DNA from: Tridacna crocea
Lineage: Eukaryota; Mollusca; Bivalvia; Cardiida; Cardiidae
NCBI GenBank assembly: GCA_943736015.1
Contig: OX031065.1
Span: forward strand, 51,872,992 to 51,936,991
Reading direction: 5' to 3'
DNA: 64,000 nt
Below are positions 11,548 through 22,469 of the stretch, piece by piece (the stretch's first letter is position 1; the number at the start of each line of letters is the position of its first letter). Under the pieces are notes generated by a model. It did not search any database and was not told where the DNA came from. It saw only the letters and a list, made by a program, of their open reading frames with translations. The translations under genes were made by a program, and so were the position numbers.

Positions 11548-12309
11548 GTGTTTCGTCTACAAATTCATCAAACATGAACAAACTTTAATTTTTGTCGACA
11601 AGAAAAGTTGAAAAAAAAAACCAAACCGGTGGAATCGAATTATTTCATGACTGATAAAGAATCTATCCAATCTTATCTGTTTATGAGGAGCCATCGCGTT
11701 TTTGGCAAATTGAATAATTTTACACCGCCGAAATTGCTTATCAGCACGACTCTAACGGTTACGAAGAGCAGGTAAAGTTGTGAGTCTCTGTGAGCTTTAC
11801 TGCTGAAACAACTCCGACTGTGGAATTTTTGAGACGGTGAAAAGATTGGCATTGCAGAGATACCTCGCTTATAACCGTCAGCGTTCTTCACGAGGTTCGC
11901 AAACACGTTTTGAAATAGCTGTAACATTATTGGTTGGATTTAACGAGCGCATTCTAATCCGGGTACCTTTAGTTTTTTCGTCGTTCAAAGATTGGAGTGA
12001 ATTCATTGAGAAGAACCTCTCATTCATTCAAAATCAAGCTGCTCTGACTTCCAGTTGGATATATCGTTACCTGCGAATAACCACAAACGGAGTTTAAAAT
12101 TTTAGAGTTTGCAAATTTCTTTACGTTCGGCAGATATTTTCTATCGGTGAGATGAAGCTCTCCCACGGTAATACCCTGACGGTATTTGAATGATTTTGAA
12201 AAATAGAGAATTTATCACGAGATTTGTGACTGAGTGATGTCACAAAGATTGTCATTTTAACTAAAAAAAAATTATTGAGAAAGATAACAGAAAATTAATC
12301 GAGAATAAA
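11548..12309. other. 5' flank of the putative exon, repeat-poor
   Basis: About 760 bases without a member of the palindromic families. Promoter and 5' UTR of the 12310 exon should lie here, but I see no convincing TATA box. Short frames at 11673-12097 on both strands overlap each other and look like chance. Confidence 0.35.
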
Positions 12310-12604
12310 ATGGCTTCAAATTCCAACTCAGACGAAGAACGCGAACTTATAGAGGAAGAGCAGGCGGAGGAAAGAGACAAATTTCCCGATATAATAAACG
12401 GACATGACGAGGAGGAACGGGACACCCTGCCCGATCTTTACGAAAATTCTGACGCCGGGGATTTGTCGGAAGCACGGTCCGAGGGTCGGTCCGTCACCTC
12501 GGAAGAACGCTCTATCCGTTCCATGACGCCAGATACCGAACTCGAAGAAATAGAAGAAGTGTTGCGGGAACAGCCGAAACCGAAAGTCATTGTTTTCGAC
12601 CTCG
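12310..12604 (+). CDS. Probable first coding exon of an unidentified protein (acidic N-terminus)
   Basis: An open frame starts at an ATG in a fair context (ATAAAATGG) with an in-frame stop shortly upstream, and runs 98 codons plus one base to CTCG, followed at once by GTAAGT, a near-perfect splice donor. The segment is clearly richer in G+C than the DNA around it and is free of the window's repeats. Residues 1-90 are strongly acidic, full of Glu, Asp and Ser, with no predicted membrane segment, so probably disordered. The exon ends with KPKVIVFDL, hydrophobic residues then Asp. If the split codon is completed as Asp or Gly this would read VFDLD or VFDLG, as in motif I of HAD-superfamily phosphatases, for example the magnesium-dependent phosphatase 1 type. 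That assignment is a guess from nine residues. I found no second exon; the intron may leave the window. Exon call moderate, function weak. Confidence 0.6.
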
Positions 12605-12610
12605 GTAAGT
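12605..12610 (+). other. Splice donor of the 12310 exon
   Basis: GTAAGT directly follows the acidic open frame. It matches the eukaryotic 5' splice-site consensus and leaves a phase-1 codon (first base G). Confidence 0.6.
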
Positions 12611-12863
12611 AAAATAGAGTGGCTTTCTTTTCCCGAAATGAAAAAATTAAGTCCTGTGTGCTTGTTTCTTTAGTATTTAAAATTTATTATTTGTCCAAGA
12701 TAATCCATCTGTTTGGCAGACTCGAAAAAAAAATAATACGGCAACAGCTCCTTTTCCTCCTATATTTACGTATCTTATCAAATGAACTGATATTTTAAGT
12801 CAATATAATTAATAACTGATCAAATGCTATCGTTTATCTATTTGAAGGTCAAATACATAATTT

Positions 12864-13129
12864 GGCCTGCAACACGCGGAAAGGGACATTCGGACATTTG
12901 CATAAAGTGTAGTTCCGGATAAGCATGCGCAGTACGCGCAGGCTAATCCGAAACTACACTTTCCGTTTTTTCTTATGCAATTTTCTGTTTTGCGCAAGTC
13001 TACTGTTGCACAAAATGTAATGTAGTCGTAAAGTGCCGTCTCGGATTAGCCTGCGCGGACTGCGCAGGCTGATCCGAGACGACACTTTACGCAAAGTATC
13101 CAAATGAACCTTTTCGCGTGTTGCAAGCC
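12864..13129. mobile_element. Family D double-hairpin MITE
   Basis: Ends GGCCTGCAACACGCG and CGCGTGTTGCAAGCC. Two strong G+C-rich hairpins around GCGCAGTACGCGC and CGCGGACTGCG lie left and right of a TCTGTTTTGCGCAAG centre. The whole element is also inversely symmetrical. Confidence 0.85.
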
Positions 13130-13195
13130 ATATGTGACCTGTCACGCGAAACGGGACTATCTGGGAGTTCCGCACATCAATTAGATGAAAACAGA
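13129..13195 (+). repeat. Repeat P
   Basis: Second copy, directly after a family D element; GGGACTATCTGGGAGTTCC is diagnostic. Confidence 0.65.
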
Positions 13196-13310
13196 TCAAC
13201 AATGGTTAAGGTCAATGTTTAAAAGTTGATAGTTCAAAAATGATTGTATAACAAAGTAAAATGACCACTTTTTCATACAGAAAATATCATAACAGCGAAA
13301 AGTGTCAACC

Positions 13311-13513
13311 CAGGGCCCATATTCACCAACCATTCTTAAGAACGTTCTTTGACTTATTCTCCAGAATCTTCTACATTTGTAAGTAACACACTTTCTGACT
13401 GGCTAAACCATTCGGTTTAGCCAATCAGAAATTGTGTTACTTACAAATTTAGAAAACATTGGAAAATACAGACTAAGAATATTCTCAAGAATTGTTGGTG
13501 AATACGGGCCCTG
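13311..13513. mobile_element. Family C MITE inside a repeat N copy
   Basis: CAGGGCCCATATTCACC to GGGCCCTG. The N sequence before it (AAAAGTGTCAACC) continues after it (CTGGTCAGACTGCGC). Confidence 0.85.
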
Positions 13514-13605
13514 GTCAGACTGCGCAGTTCGCGCAGTTTGACCAGGGTTGATACTTTTGCAGTTCCCAGAAGGTCCCTTTTTGCGTGATGGGTCACATGT
13601 GTCCT
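13500..13605. repeat. Repeat N joined to repeat P
   Basis: CTGGTCAGACTGCGCAG dyad, then an inverted P segment (CCCAGAAGGTCCC, GTGATGGGTCACATG). Interrupted on the left by family C. Confidence 0.6.
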
Positions 13606-14143
13606 TATAATACACTGGAACGAACTTCTAAACGGCCACTTTTGTTTCTCCGATAAACTGGGGCAAGTATAAGAAATGTTGATAAAAACGAATTGTGACA
13701 TAAATCTTGACGTTAACCATGGTATTGTGATGAAAATATTCTCGATTTTGTCAACAGAATGACTCTATTTTTCAAAAAAAGGAAAACTAGTTGTTTGCGC
13801 ATGCGTGTTGTCTACCAGCCAAAATAGTTTGAAAAAGAGAAGCATAAAATACTGAACTTTTGTAAGCAATAAGAAAAAAAAACTGAAAACTATTTACTGT
13901 GAAAAAAAAAAATTATCCGAAAAAAACAAGCATGAAATTTTCAAAAACTTCATATTTCAGTTAACAGTGTTATGTGTATGAACGACAAATAAATTTCTTC
14001 CGCGATAAAATTAAATGATTTCTCTTCACAATTGGCTCAGGTATGTTTTCAGACCGGCCAATTATTCTACAAAAAATGGAACCAAATGAGCTGTCTCTTT
14101 TATAGGCAGCGGACGCGAGAAAACGTTAATGGGTAAATACAGC

Positions 14144-14371
14144 TTAACTCATTACCAAACGACAATATTTTAGACTTCTCCAAATTGAAAGCATTTGCAG
14201 ACGACAAAATAAAAGTGACAGAAAATTTGAATTCGTTTTGTGAAGGGTAGAAAACATTGTGGGAAAGGGAGAAAATGCTGGTTACCAGCATTTTCTCCTT
14301 TTCCCACAATGTTTTCTAAAGGCTTCTTTCTCAGGGGCGTCAAAAGAAGAGTTTGTGTGGTAATGGGTTAA
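14144..14371 (+). mobile_element. Family A MITE
   Basis: Full length, TTAA at both ends, perfect core. Confidence 0.9.
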
Positions 14372-14728
14372 AAGTGGTTGTTTAGAAGTTCGTTTCATTG
14401 TAAACAGAGACAATCAGTTGTTGGGCTATTTTGCTTGGAATATAAACATAATATTGGACACTTTTGGTTTAGATCAGAGACCACAAGGCGTCATTCGTTA
14501 AATCAGATCACGAATCTATACTGTTGGTAAAAACGTTTCAATCATGCTGTGGTAAGATAGCAAATCGTCTGTATGACTGATCAACTGATCAAGGAAATTA
14601 CGAATTTTAGAATTATCCGAAGATTGTGAATCGATTTAGAAAAAGATCTTTTTTTACGTTACGAGTACTTTACTAGTATAGTTGTGCCGTTAGAAGTCTA
14701 GTTTTCTAACCCTGCTATTGTTTTATTT

Positions 14729-14906
14729 GTTTTCTACCCTTCGGAAAACAAATTTCAAATTTTCAGTCATATTTATTTTGTCGTCTGCAAATGCTTTCGT
14801 TTTGGACAAGCCTTAAATATTGTTATTTGGTAATGATATAACACCCCTGAGAAAGAAGCTTTTTGAAAACATTGTGGGAAAAGGAGAGAATGCTTGTGAC
14901 CAGTAC
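14729..14906 (-). mobile_element. Family A halves in swapped order
   Basis: A right half (14729-14842, starting at the core edge and ending at GGTAATGATATAA) is followed directly by a left half (from CCCCTGAGAAAGAAG to about 14906, ending at the core centre). The order is that of a circular permutation, or of two truncated neighbours. Confidence 0.7.
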
Positions 14907-14988
14907 TGACCAAAGTTACATAACTGGAATCCTGTAACCTGTTGGAAACAAAGCAGACAAATGATAATATTTTACAAATACTGCGTGG

Positions 14989-15216
14989 ATAAACCTTTCC
15001 TAAACAAGCCCTTGTTTTTACGTGTCTGCAGTACAAGTCTTTTGAAAACACTGTGCGAAAAGGAGAAATTGCTCGTAACGAGCAATTTCTCCTTTTCCCA
15101 CAGTGTTTTCTACACATTTGGAAGACTTTCTGCCATTTCTATCAAATTTGAAATTGTCGTCTGCAAACTCTTTGAGTTTGGAAGAGTCTAAAATTTGTCG
15201 TTTGGGAAAGGGTTAA
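14989..15216 (-). mobile_element. Family A MITE, GCTCGTAACGAGC core subtype
   Basis: Left end ATAA, right end TTAA. Carries the CAAGCCCTTGTTTTTACG left arm of the subtype. Confidence 0.88.
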
Positions 15217-15744
15217 ATGTGGAGATGTGATGGATTCCGGTTATTACACGAAGACGTATTCAAACAATGCCAATAAGGGAAAGTTTACACATTACGAGAT
15301 ATTTCACCTTTTGTAGCATTGTTTTCAAAGTCGCTTGCTGCCACACCCAAAGTTTCTTTGCAAAAGGTAACGAGTAAAAGCGATGTAAATATGGGTGGGC
15401 TAATGCATAAAGAAGACAACTCAAGCAAAAGAACAGGATAGATGTGTCCTTTCTGCACTAGCCCGTTGAGTACTTGGAAGAATAGTAAGAGATTTCCTGT
15501 TTTTTGCATTTATCTTATCTTTTTACATGGTCAGACAGACATGGCACACTGTTCTGATTTCTAGGCTATTCTGTTTATACTTTGATAAATTGAGGTTGAA
15601 ATTGTGGTCTTAGATAGCTCTGTTGATAAGTCGACCTTACACTGAATAACATGTACCGAGGTGTGAGCCATAAAATGTTCTAAAACCGCAATCTCGTGGC
15701 ACCTTTATGCTTTGGGAAGGATTTGGTGTTAAGGGCTGATAAGT

Positions 15745-16006
15745 TGATCTGCAACATGCTGAAAGCAGCTTTTGGATATTTGCGTAAAGTGTCGTGTCGG
15801 ATCAGTCTGCACAGCCCGCCTAGGCTGATCCGAGACAGCAATTTACGTCAACATTGGATTTTGTGCTACAGTAGACGTGCGTGAAACAGTAAATCACACA
15901 CGATCGGAAATTGTCGTCTCGGATCAGCCTGCGCGAACAGCGCAGGCTGATCCGAGACGACACTTTAGGTAAATGTCTGAATGCCTCTTTCGGCGTGTTG
16001 CAGGCC
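15745..16006. mobile_element. Family D MITE
   Basis: Right hairpin nearly perfect (CTCGGATCAGCCTGCGC); left one eroded. Confidence 0.82.
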
Positions 16007-17247
16007 ATTTGAAATCTATAATGCTTGGTGAATCGTTACAGATCTGCTTAAATGGGGCTGATAATGGATAGTTAAAGTTTAATACTTGCATACATATCAA
16101 ATATCGTGGCGAAAGAAATTTTTATCACAATTTTTATATTTTTAACTTTCTTATGAGTTTAAACTGCTCTTACTTGAATGAAGACGATTATCGCCAGCAC
16201 CTGACACTGCATCTTGCTTACGAATCATTCCTATAGCCTTCCAAGATTTGCTTTCTTGTTTTTTTTTTTGTTTTAAATAAGTATTCATGAGCTACAAATA
16301 TGAATTTTGAATTCTAGGTTTAAAGAAGATTCGAACACTGGTAAAACTTGCTGAGAGAATTTTAATCATAATTCTTCGAAGCACAAATTCTAGTGGTGTA
16401 CCTAACATACAGTATATACGAATATTGTGGCAAGAGAGAGAGAGAAAGCGATAATGAAGTTTTAGAATGAATAAATCATTTAATCTCCCAAGAAACCTTG
16501 ATTATCCCGTGAATGGAATTTTCTTTAACTGCATTTTCTTTTCTCGGATTGGCACAGTTTACCCCAGAAAGGTAAAAAAGGGTGTGTTGATTGGTAAACG
16601 AGATAATTGAAGTTTTCTTAGCTTATCGGTTAAAATCTTTTCGTGTAATTAAGACTGCCTGTTTCCTTAGATTGAAAGATAAGGAAACACTGTCAGAAAC
16701 CTATCGTTCACTGTTCCACCGCCGAAACTCTGTAGAAAAGTAGCATTTTTTACCCCCTCGTATTTCTTTAAGGTTTGTTTCACATCAAGCTAACGGACGA
16801 CTACCGGTGAATCCGCTACTTGTCCAATAACGTCCGATCCGTCTGGTGGGAAGTTTCATAGTATAAAAACGTCCAACGAACAAAACGGACAAAGACGTGC
16901 AAATGACAGACTTTGGATGTATCTATTTATATCCACGGCATGTCACGAGACCAGTACGTTCCAGTATGTTGGTGTAAAGTACATTTCCGTTCATCGTACG
17001 ATGGAAGAACGTTTTGGCCGATTCTCATGCGTTGCACTTCGTTTTATCTGATACAAGTCTATCCGGTAAACTTGCATTTTTACGTTACATGTGCGGTACG
17101 CCTGCGGTCAGTGTGTGGCTTCTCTCGTCCACACACAGATCGCGCAAGCCATGAGCGGCAGAGACGATTAATTTTGTAACCGGATAACCAAATTCTGCAT
17201 ATTTTTGTTCTTTTTTTCCTCCGTTGCATATCAGTTAGCCGATCTGA
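16007..17247. other. Non-repeat DNA, no gene recognised
   Basis: The part from 16790 to 17180 is richer in CG dinucleotides. A hairpin GTGTGTGG and CCACACAC lies near 17119-17143. The 88-codon frame at 16913-17179 has no recognisable motif. Confidence 0.35.
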
Positions 17248-17479
17248 CAAAGGCTTTACCAAACGACAAAATTTTAGACTTGTCCAAATCCAAAAGCATT
17301 TGCAGACGACAACTTGATGATTAATTACGACTCAAACGGTGAAGTAATGAAAGGCCAGAAAACACTTCGGGAAAAGGAGAAAATGCTGGTTACCAGCATT
17401 TTCTCCTTTTCCCAAAGTGTTTTCAAAAAGCCTTCTTTCTCAAGTTCGTTAAAACTCGGACTGCTTGGTAAAAGGTTAA
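17248..17479 (+). mobile_element. Family A MITE sharing its right TTAA with a family B copy
   Basis: Left end degenerate, right TTAA at 17476-17479. The core uses ACACTTCGGGAAAAGG arms. The next base starts family B. Confidence 0.85.
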
Positions 17480-17625
17480 CCTGCTAAATAAATGGAACTT
17501 TCCAGCAGATGGTAAAAACCCATTTAATGTTATTTCATTTCATTTTTTTTTTTTGGGGGGGGGGGAGGAGGAAAATAGATCTCTTTATCGAACAGTGTAG
17601 TTCCAAGATCAGGCGCCACGTTTTG
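17476..17625 (-). mobile_element. Family B MITE, truncated
   Basis: Begins at the TTAA of the A copy. Contains poly-T/poly-G at 17537-17563; core only half present. Confidence 0.7.
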
Positions 17626-17639
17626 TTATTTCAATTTTC

Positions 17640-17820
17640 GCCTCTCACCTCTGCTGAAGCATGTGAGAAAAGTAGTCGGTGGCTTTGGAAAGAAAGTTGT
17701 GTTAGTACTGGTGCGAGAAAGCCAAGAAACATATGTGCGTCACCGACCACCATGATATGACCTTAGCTGTTAAAGTAGCGTTAAACCCCAATACAACCAA
17801 TTCAATTTATTCATTTTTCT
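17640..17820 (+). mobile_element. Probable SINE 3' part
   Basis: TTAGCTGTTAAAGTAGCGTT then AAACCCCAATACAACCAATT, a SINE-style tail ending in short A-rich repeats. Confidence 0.4.
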
Positions 17821-18353
17821 ATAAACGTTGATTAAAAAATCAAGATGGGGTGTAAGGGGTAAAGAAATTGTAGCGATTGTTTTCGATTTAAACCGGAAAC
17901 TGTAGTTGTTATGGTTTTGGCTAGCCGCAATTCGATGAAATGCATTTTCTATCTGCCGTAATCTCTGCAACTTTGCAACCAACAGGGACAATATTTGGCA
18001 TGAAGATACGAGAGTGATTATAGTTTTATAAGATGAAGAAAAAAAAACGTTAAAAAAGACTGGACGAAAACGAGTAGAGGTATCTGTTTAGATGTAACGT
18101 CATTTGACGGTACTTTTGTTTACAAGAATCAAATGTGGACAAATTTATTTCAGGAGGGATGTGGTGTGACTGACAAGTAAAAAATTAATATCAACCATAT
18201 AAATCATTTCGGGCGTATACCGTTGCCACATGTTCAACTTCCTCCAATTAATGGTTTTGATTTTTTAGTGTTGTTGCTATCTGATAAATTAATTTCTGCA
18301 AAAAAAAAACCATCCACTTTAAACTGCAAAAATAATCGTGCCATGTTATGTTA

Positions 18354-19049
18354 GGCCTGCCCTCCACTACAACCCCGATTGCTTGTCGAAGGGTTGCGGA
18401 TGAAAAATGGTTAATTTCGGGGAGATTTCGGGATGAAAACGGGCAGAGCTTGGCAAACGGGGCTCGTTCGGCAGTGATACACGGGACAGTATGCGAAAGG
18501 TTGCCGAAATCTTACCGAAGTATGCGGATCCAGTACAGAAAAATGCCGATCGGTCCAGGATTGTTGACCGAATGTTTCCCAATCACGCAGAATGGCTGCA
18601 GTTCACTTGCTGAACATACAGAAGTGTTTAAAAATCAATGCCAACATGTTGGCGATGTGAGTGCCAAGGTATATATAGGCGAGTTATCTTTCCTGAACTG
18701 CTCGGGGTGACACAGTGAATAAGAAACCTCGCCGAATGCTGCCGAATTATGCGCGATGTGTTTCAGAACGTCCGGAATGATCGCTGAAGGTTCCTCGAAG
18801 GGATGCCGACAGTCCCGACGCTTCCACGAACTCAACGATCGGCGTCCAAATTTTAAAACTTTTAAAATTTGGATCCCGAAGCTTTTTTTTTTTTTATCCC
18901 AAATCGGCCCCGACACTCTAAGAATGTTTCCAGATGGGTTTAAGAAACACCAAGAACGGTTCCCGATCATTGCGAAGATGTGACGAAGCATCCAATTCCT
19001 GTCATTTTTACGATCGGGAACCTTTCGGGGTCCTAGTGGAGGGCCGGTC
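18354..19049. mobile_element. Element Q: about 700 bp with terminal inverted repeats
   Basis: GGCCTGCCCTCCACTACAAC at the left and the inverted GTGGAGGGCCGG at the right give ends of about 25 bases. G+C is higher than the surroundings. A 120-codon frame at 18348-18710 and an overlapping 118-codon antisense frame show no motif I recognise. Confidence 0.7.
18846..18872. repeat. Perfect AT palindrome inside element Q
   Basis: CCAAATTTTAAAA, one C, then the exact complement. Confidence 0.7.
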
Positions 19050-19071
19050 GTAGAGGCGGGTTTAATATACC

Positions 19072-19170
19072 TGCAAAAAGTGTCGACTCATGTCAGCCTG
19101 CGCAGTCCGCGCAGGCTGACATTAGTCGAAGCATTTTGCTATCGGTCAATTTTCTGTATGCCCATGGATC
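19072..19170. repeat. Repeat N
   Basis: Perfect dyad GTCAGCCTGCGCAGTCCGC and complement at about 19093-19121. Confidence 0.65.
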
Positions 19171-19224
19171 ACTATAGTGCCTTAGCCGATTGTTAGACGA
19201 AATCGTTTTCTTTTAGATCTATAT

Positions 19225-19453
19225 TTAACCCGTTACCACACAATCCCTACTTTTGACGCCCCTGAGAAAGAAGCCTTTTGAAAACACTGTAGGAAAAGGA
19301 GAAAATGATGGTAACCAGCATTTTCTCCTTTTCCCACAGTGTTTTCTACCCTTCCCAGATCATATTTCAATTTTTCAGTCACCTTTATTTTGTCGTCTGT
19401 AAATGCTTTCAATTTGAACCAGTCAAAAATTTTGTCGTTTGGTAATGAGTTAA
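19225..19453 (-). mobile_element. Family A MITE
   Basis: Full length with both TTAA ends; one mismatch in the core (GATGGTAACCAGC). Confidence 0.9.
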
Positions 19454-19969
19454 GTGATGACTTGCTTGAAACCATGCATCATGGCGATGCATTAAACCTC
19501 CTTTCGCCATTAATCAATTAATTTGATTCGTGAAGAAAATCAAATGGAATTAGCAGACAAAGAAAACAAAAAAAGCAGCTGGAAATATCTAAAAAAAATA
19601 GTCGGCGTAAAGTTGCCAGTAGACTGGCCAATTACAATTTTGACCAATAATAAAATTTTCTCGATTCATTCGTTATCTCTATCAGAAAGTGGGCCAAAAC
19701 CAAGTACATTCAGCTATACCGGGAAAACCCCGATTTCATAGCTCTATTTTCGACGAAAAAAAAAAGCCAGACTGAATTGGACAAAGTAGATCTCAGATCA
19801 TGCTACGCCACAGCCTGGTTTAGATGCAAACTGCAAGTAGAGCGTACACAACGCTTAGCAAACTGAGGGTTGAGGACTGGCTTGGTAATTCGAGAGGTCA
19901 AACTGTTCTTAGTGTCGAAGTCTTTTCATTCGTGATAGAAGCTCCTTGTTCGATTCCTGCTTGCAGCGC

Positions 19970-20007
19970 ACAAGCTGTTACGGTTTTCGAAGTAAACCGA
20001 CGATATC
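19970..20007. repeat. Inverted repeat E, right arm only
   Basis: GGTTTTCGAAGTAAACCGAC followed by GATATCGC. Confidence 0.55.
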
Positions 20008-20239
20008 GCTCTGTTAGAACCATTTTTGCTGTCAAGATAATCATCAATCACAAGATAAGATTTCGGTACTTTTATTCACGTTTCATTCGGGTTACATGTG
20101 TATGATTGAATACATTGATCGAATAGCATTAAATTCAGATATAGACCAGAATTTTAAATTAGCGCAGACTGATCTTAGTTCACACATTCTCTCTAAGTTT
20201 CGCCTGTACAGGAAAAGGCTTTTTACAGTATTGTTTAAA

Positions 20240-20390
20240 AGAAGTCAAGTCGAAAATATTGAGCACAAGCATTTTCTCATTTTCCAACAGCGTTTTCCAG
20301 TCTTTCAACTGTAAAGTCTACAATTTGAGCAAAGCTTGATTTGTCCTTTGGAAAATGCTTTCAATACGAATAGGTCTAAAGCTGTAACCG
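20240..20390 (-). mobile_element. Family A remnant, decayed
   Basis: CAAGCATTTTCTCATTTTCC and a later AAATGCTTTCAAT block are recognisable; ends lost. Confidence 0.5.
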
Positions 20391-20599
20391 ACTGCATAAG
20401 TCAAAGAGACTTTGAGTCCAATAGTAAAACATAATTTGTCGTTATTTCAAAGTGTTGTCGTTTCTGTTGTTTTCAAAAGGTTGGGGGTATAGAGTCGCAT
20501 TGAACTGTGTAGATCCAAGATCAGACTGCACAAAATGTGCAGTCTGATCTTGATCTACACTGTTCACAAAAAAGTCTTCGAATGGAGCCTATGGTTTAA
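20390..20599 (-). mobile_element. Family B MITE
   Basis: Core dyad 20515-20563 is perfect around CACAAAATGTG; right end GCCTATGGTTTAA. Confidence 0.8.
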
Positions 20600-20923
20600 A
20601 GTTGGGCGTACAGTAAGGAGTTGCGCTAAGTACCGATTGATTAAGATATGCTAGAACCAACTGTGAAAGCTTAGGCTCTCCAGCTTGATGTCTTTATTAC
20701 CCAATGAAGTTGCGCCGAACACATAATACAGGTATTCTTTCTCAGAGATTTGAATCTTAATGAGACATTCCATGCTAATGAAAACCTGGCTATCTCCTTT
20801 TTTATAGAGCTTATATAGATAAAATGTTTATCTTTTTATCGAATAGAGTTCTGAAAATGTTTGCTTGCGAAATTTCATCATTGGTTTTTTGCATGTAAAT
20901 GTAATAATTAAATGTAGGTTTTG

Positions 20924-21064
20924 TTGAACCCATAGCCTGCGGAGCTCGACTCAACGACTTTTTTTGGACAATGTAGATCAAGATCAGGAGCTCTGTGCAG
21001 TCTGATCTTGGATCTACACTCTGCGCAAAAGTCTTTGAGCTTCGCTTATCAGCCCAAAGGATAA
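20924..21064. mobile_element. Family B short form with the same arm on both sides
   Basis: Both flanks of the core are the GCTTAGCAGCC-type arm, so the whole 140-base unit is one large imperfect dyad. The AT-rich long arm is missing. Confidence 0.8.
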
Positions 21065-21124
21065 AGCGTATTTCAGTTTTATGACAATGTTCTATAGTTG
21101 TTGAGGTTCCTGGGTAATTGTGCT

Positions 21125-21322
21125 GTAATCCCTAGGCTGCTAAGCGCGACTCACTGACCTTTTGCGGACAGTGTAGATCAAGATCAGACTGCACAGAATG
21201 TGCAGTCTGATCTTGGATCTACACTGTCCGATAAGAAGATACTGTTCTCCAAATAAAACAAAGGTTGAATTGGCATTATTTGGAGTTTTACTTTTAGTTT
21301 GAAAGTGTCATTTGATTTTTAA
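21125..21322 (+). mobile_element. Family B MITE
   Basis: GTAATCCCTAGGCTGCTAAG start, well-preserved core; the end meets TTAA 21319 of the A copy. Confidence 0.8.
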
Positions 21323-21549
21323 CTCTTTGCCACGCGACAAAATTTTAGACTTGGTTCAAATTGAAAGCATTTGCAGACGATAAAATAAAGGTGACTGAAA
21401 AATTGAAATTTGTTTCTGGCAAGGGTAGAAAACACTGTGGGAAAAGGAGAAAATGCTGGTTACCAGCATTTTCTCCTTTTCCTACAGTGTTTTCAAAAGG
21501 CTTCTTTCTCAGGGGCATCAAAAGTAGGGATTGTGCGGTTATGGGTTAA
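21319..21549 (+). mobile_element. Family A MITE
   Basis: TTAA at 21319 and 21546; core almost perfect. Stands between two family B copies. Confidence 0.9.
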
Positions 21550-21621
21550 GGGTTAAACTTGGAGAGTTGAGGACTCTTAAGCAGTGCCGACGAAGCGAGG
21601 CTTTGAGTCGGTTTGGATAAT

Positions 21622-21835
21622 TTAACTGTTACACTGCTAAGCGCGACCCATTGATCTTTTGCAGACAGTGTAGATCAACATCAGACTGCACAGAACATGC
21701 AGTCTGATCTTGGATCTGTACTGTCTGATAAGAAGGTACAATTCCGCAAAACATAACTTTAAAATAGTAACATTAATTATTTTTACTATCGAATTGAAAA
21801 TATCATTTTCAGTTATTTAGTTTCCGTAGGGTTAT
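21622..21835 (+). mobile_element. Family B MITE abutting the 44-bp satellite
   Basis: TTAA at 21622, core intact, right end CGTAGGGTTAT where the tandem array starts. Confidence 0.8.
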
Positions 21836-21836
21836 C

Positions 21837-22130
21837 ATTCGTAAATTCGACAAAGCCTGATGCTTGTACGAGGATATTGCATTTGTAAATTCGACAAAGC
21901 CTGATGCTTGTACGAGTATATTGCATTTGTAAATTCGACAAAGCCTGATGCTTGTACGAGGATATTGCATTTGTAAATTCGACAAAGCCTGATGCTTGTA
22001 CGAGTATATTGCATTTGTAAATTCGACGGAGCCTGATGCTTGTACGAGTATATTGCATTTGTAAATTCGACAATGCTTGATGCTTGTACGAGTATATTGC
22101 ATTTGTAAATTCGACAATGCTTGAAAGCTT
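21837..22130 (+). repeat. 44-bp tandem satellite, about 6.6 copies
   Basis: GTAAATTCGAC starts at 21841, 21885, 21929, 21973, 22017, 22061 and 22105, an exact 44-base period. Variation is small (AAAGCC or AATGCT; GAGGA or GAGTA). Because 44 is not a multiple of three, the minus-strand frames across it show a 44-residue peptide period; this is not evidence of a protein. Confidence 0.92.
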
Positions 22131-22469
22131 GTGTATTACACTGCCGTCATCCATCGCCTTTGAAATACACGGGATGTAAAGTGGTCTCATGTTTTGCCCT
22201 ACTTTTAAACATATTGCCATAACAAGTTTGCTTTGGATTTGACAAAGAACATTAAAATGCTATGGTAACGTTGAGACTGTGAAATAGGGTAGAAAAGGAA
22301 GCTTCATAATTTCAGACCGATTTGGTAGATATCACTACACACACACTCGAAAAAAAAGCCTGACTTTGAGCGCAAAAAAGTCTGCTTATTTGGCATGGAC
22401 CCCCAAAGCAACTGACCTGAGGTTTCCCTGAAGACCATAGAAAGGGAGAATGGGTACCCTAATATACTA

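Noticed and set aside
11673-12097. Upstream exon of the 12310 gene
   Set aside because: Overlapping frames on opposite strands without splice donors in phase; treated as 5' flank.
16913-17262. Coding exon in the CG-richer patch
   Set aside because: Frames on both strands overlap, with no recognisable motif or splice sites in phase.
18348-18991. Transposase gene in element Q
   Set aside because: Neither the 120- nor the 118-codon frame has DDE/D or DNA-binding motifs; left as non-autonomous.
21837-22130. CRISPR-like array
   Set aside because: Units are contiguous with no unique spacers, and the DNA is eukaryotic.
21809-22220. Repeat protein on the minus strand with a 44-residue period
   Set aside because: Direct consequence of the 44-bp satellite; three repeats of 44 bases give 44 codons. 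No start context or flanking coding signal.
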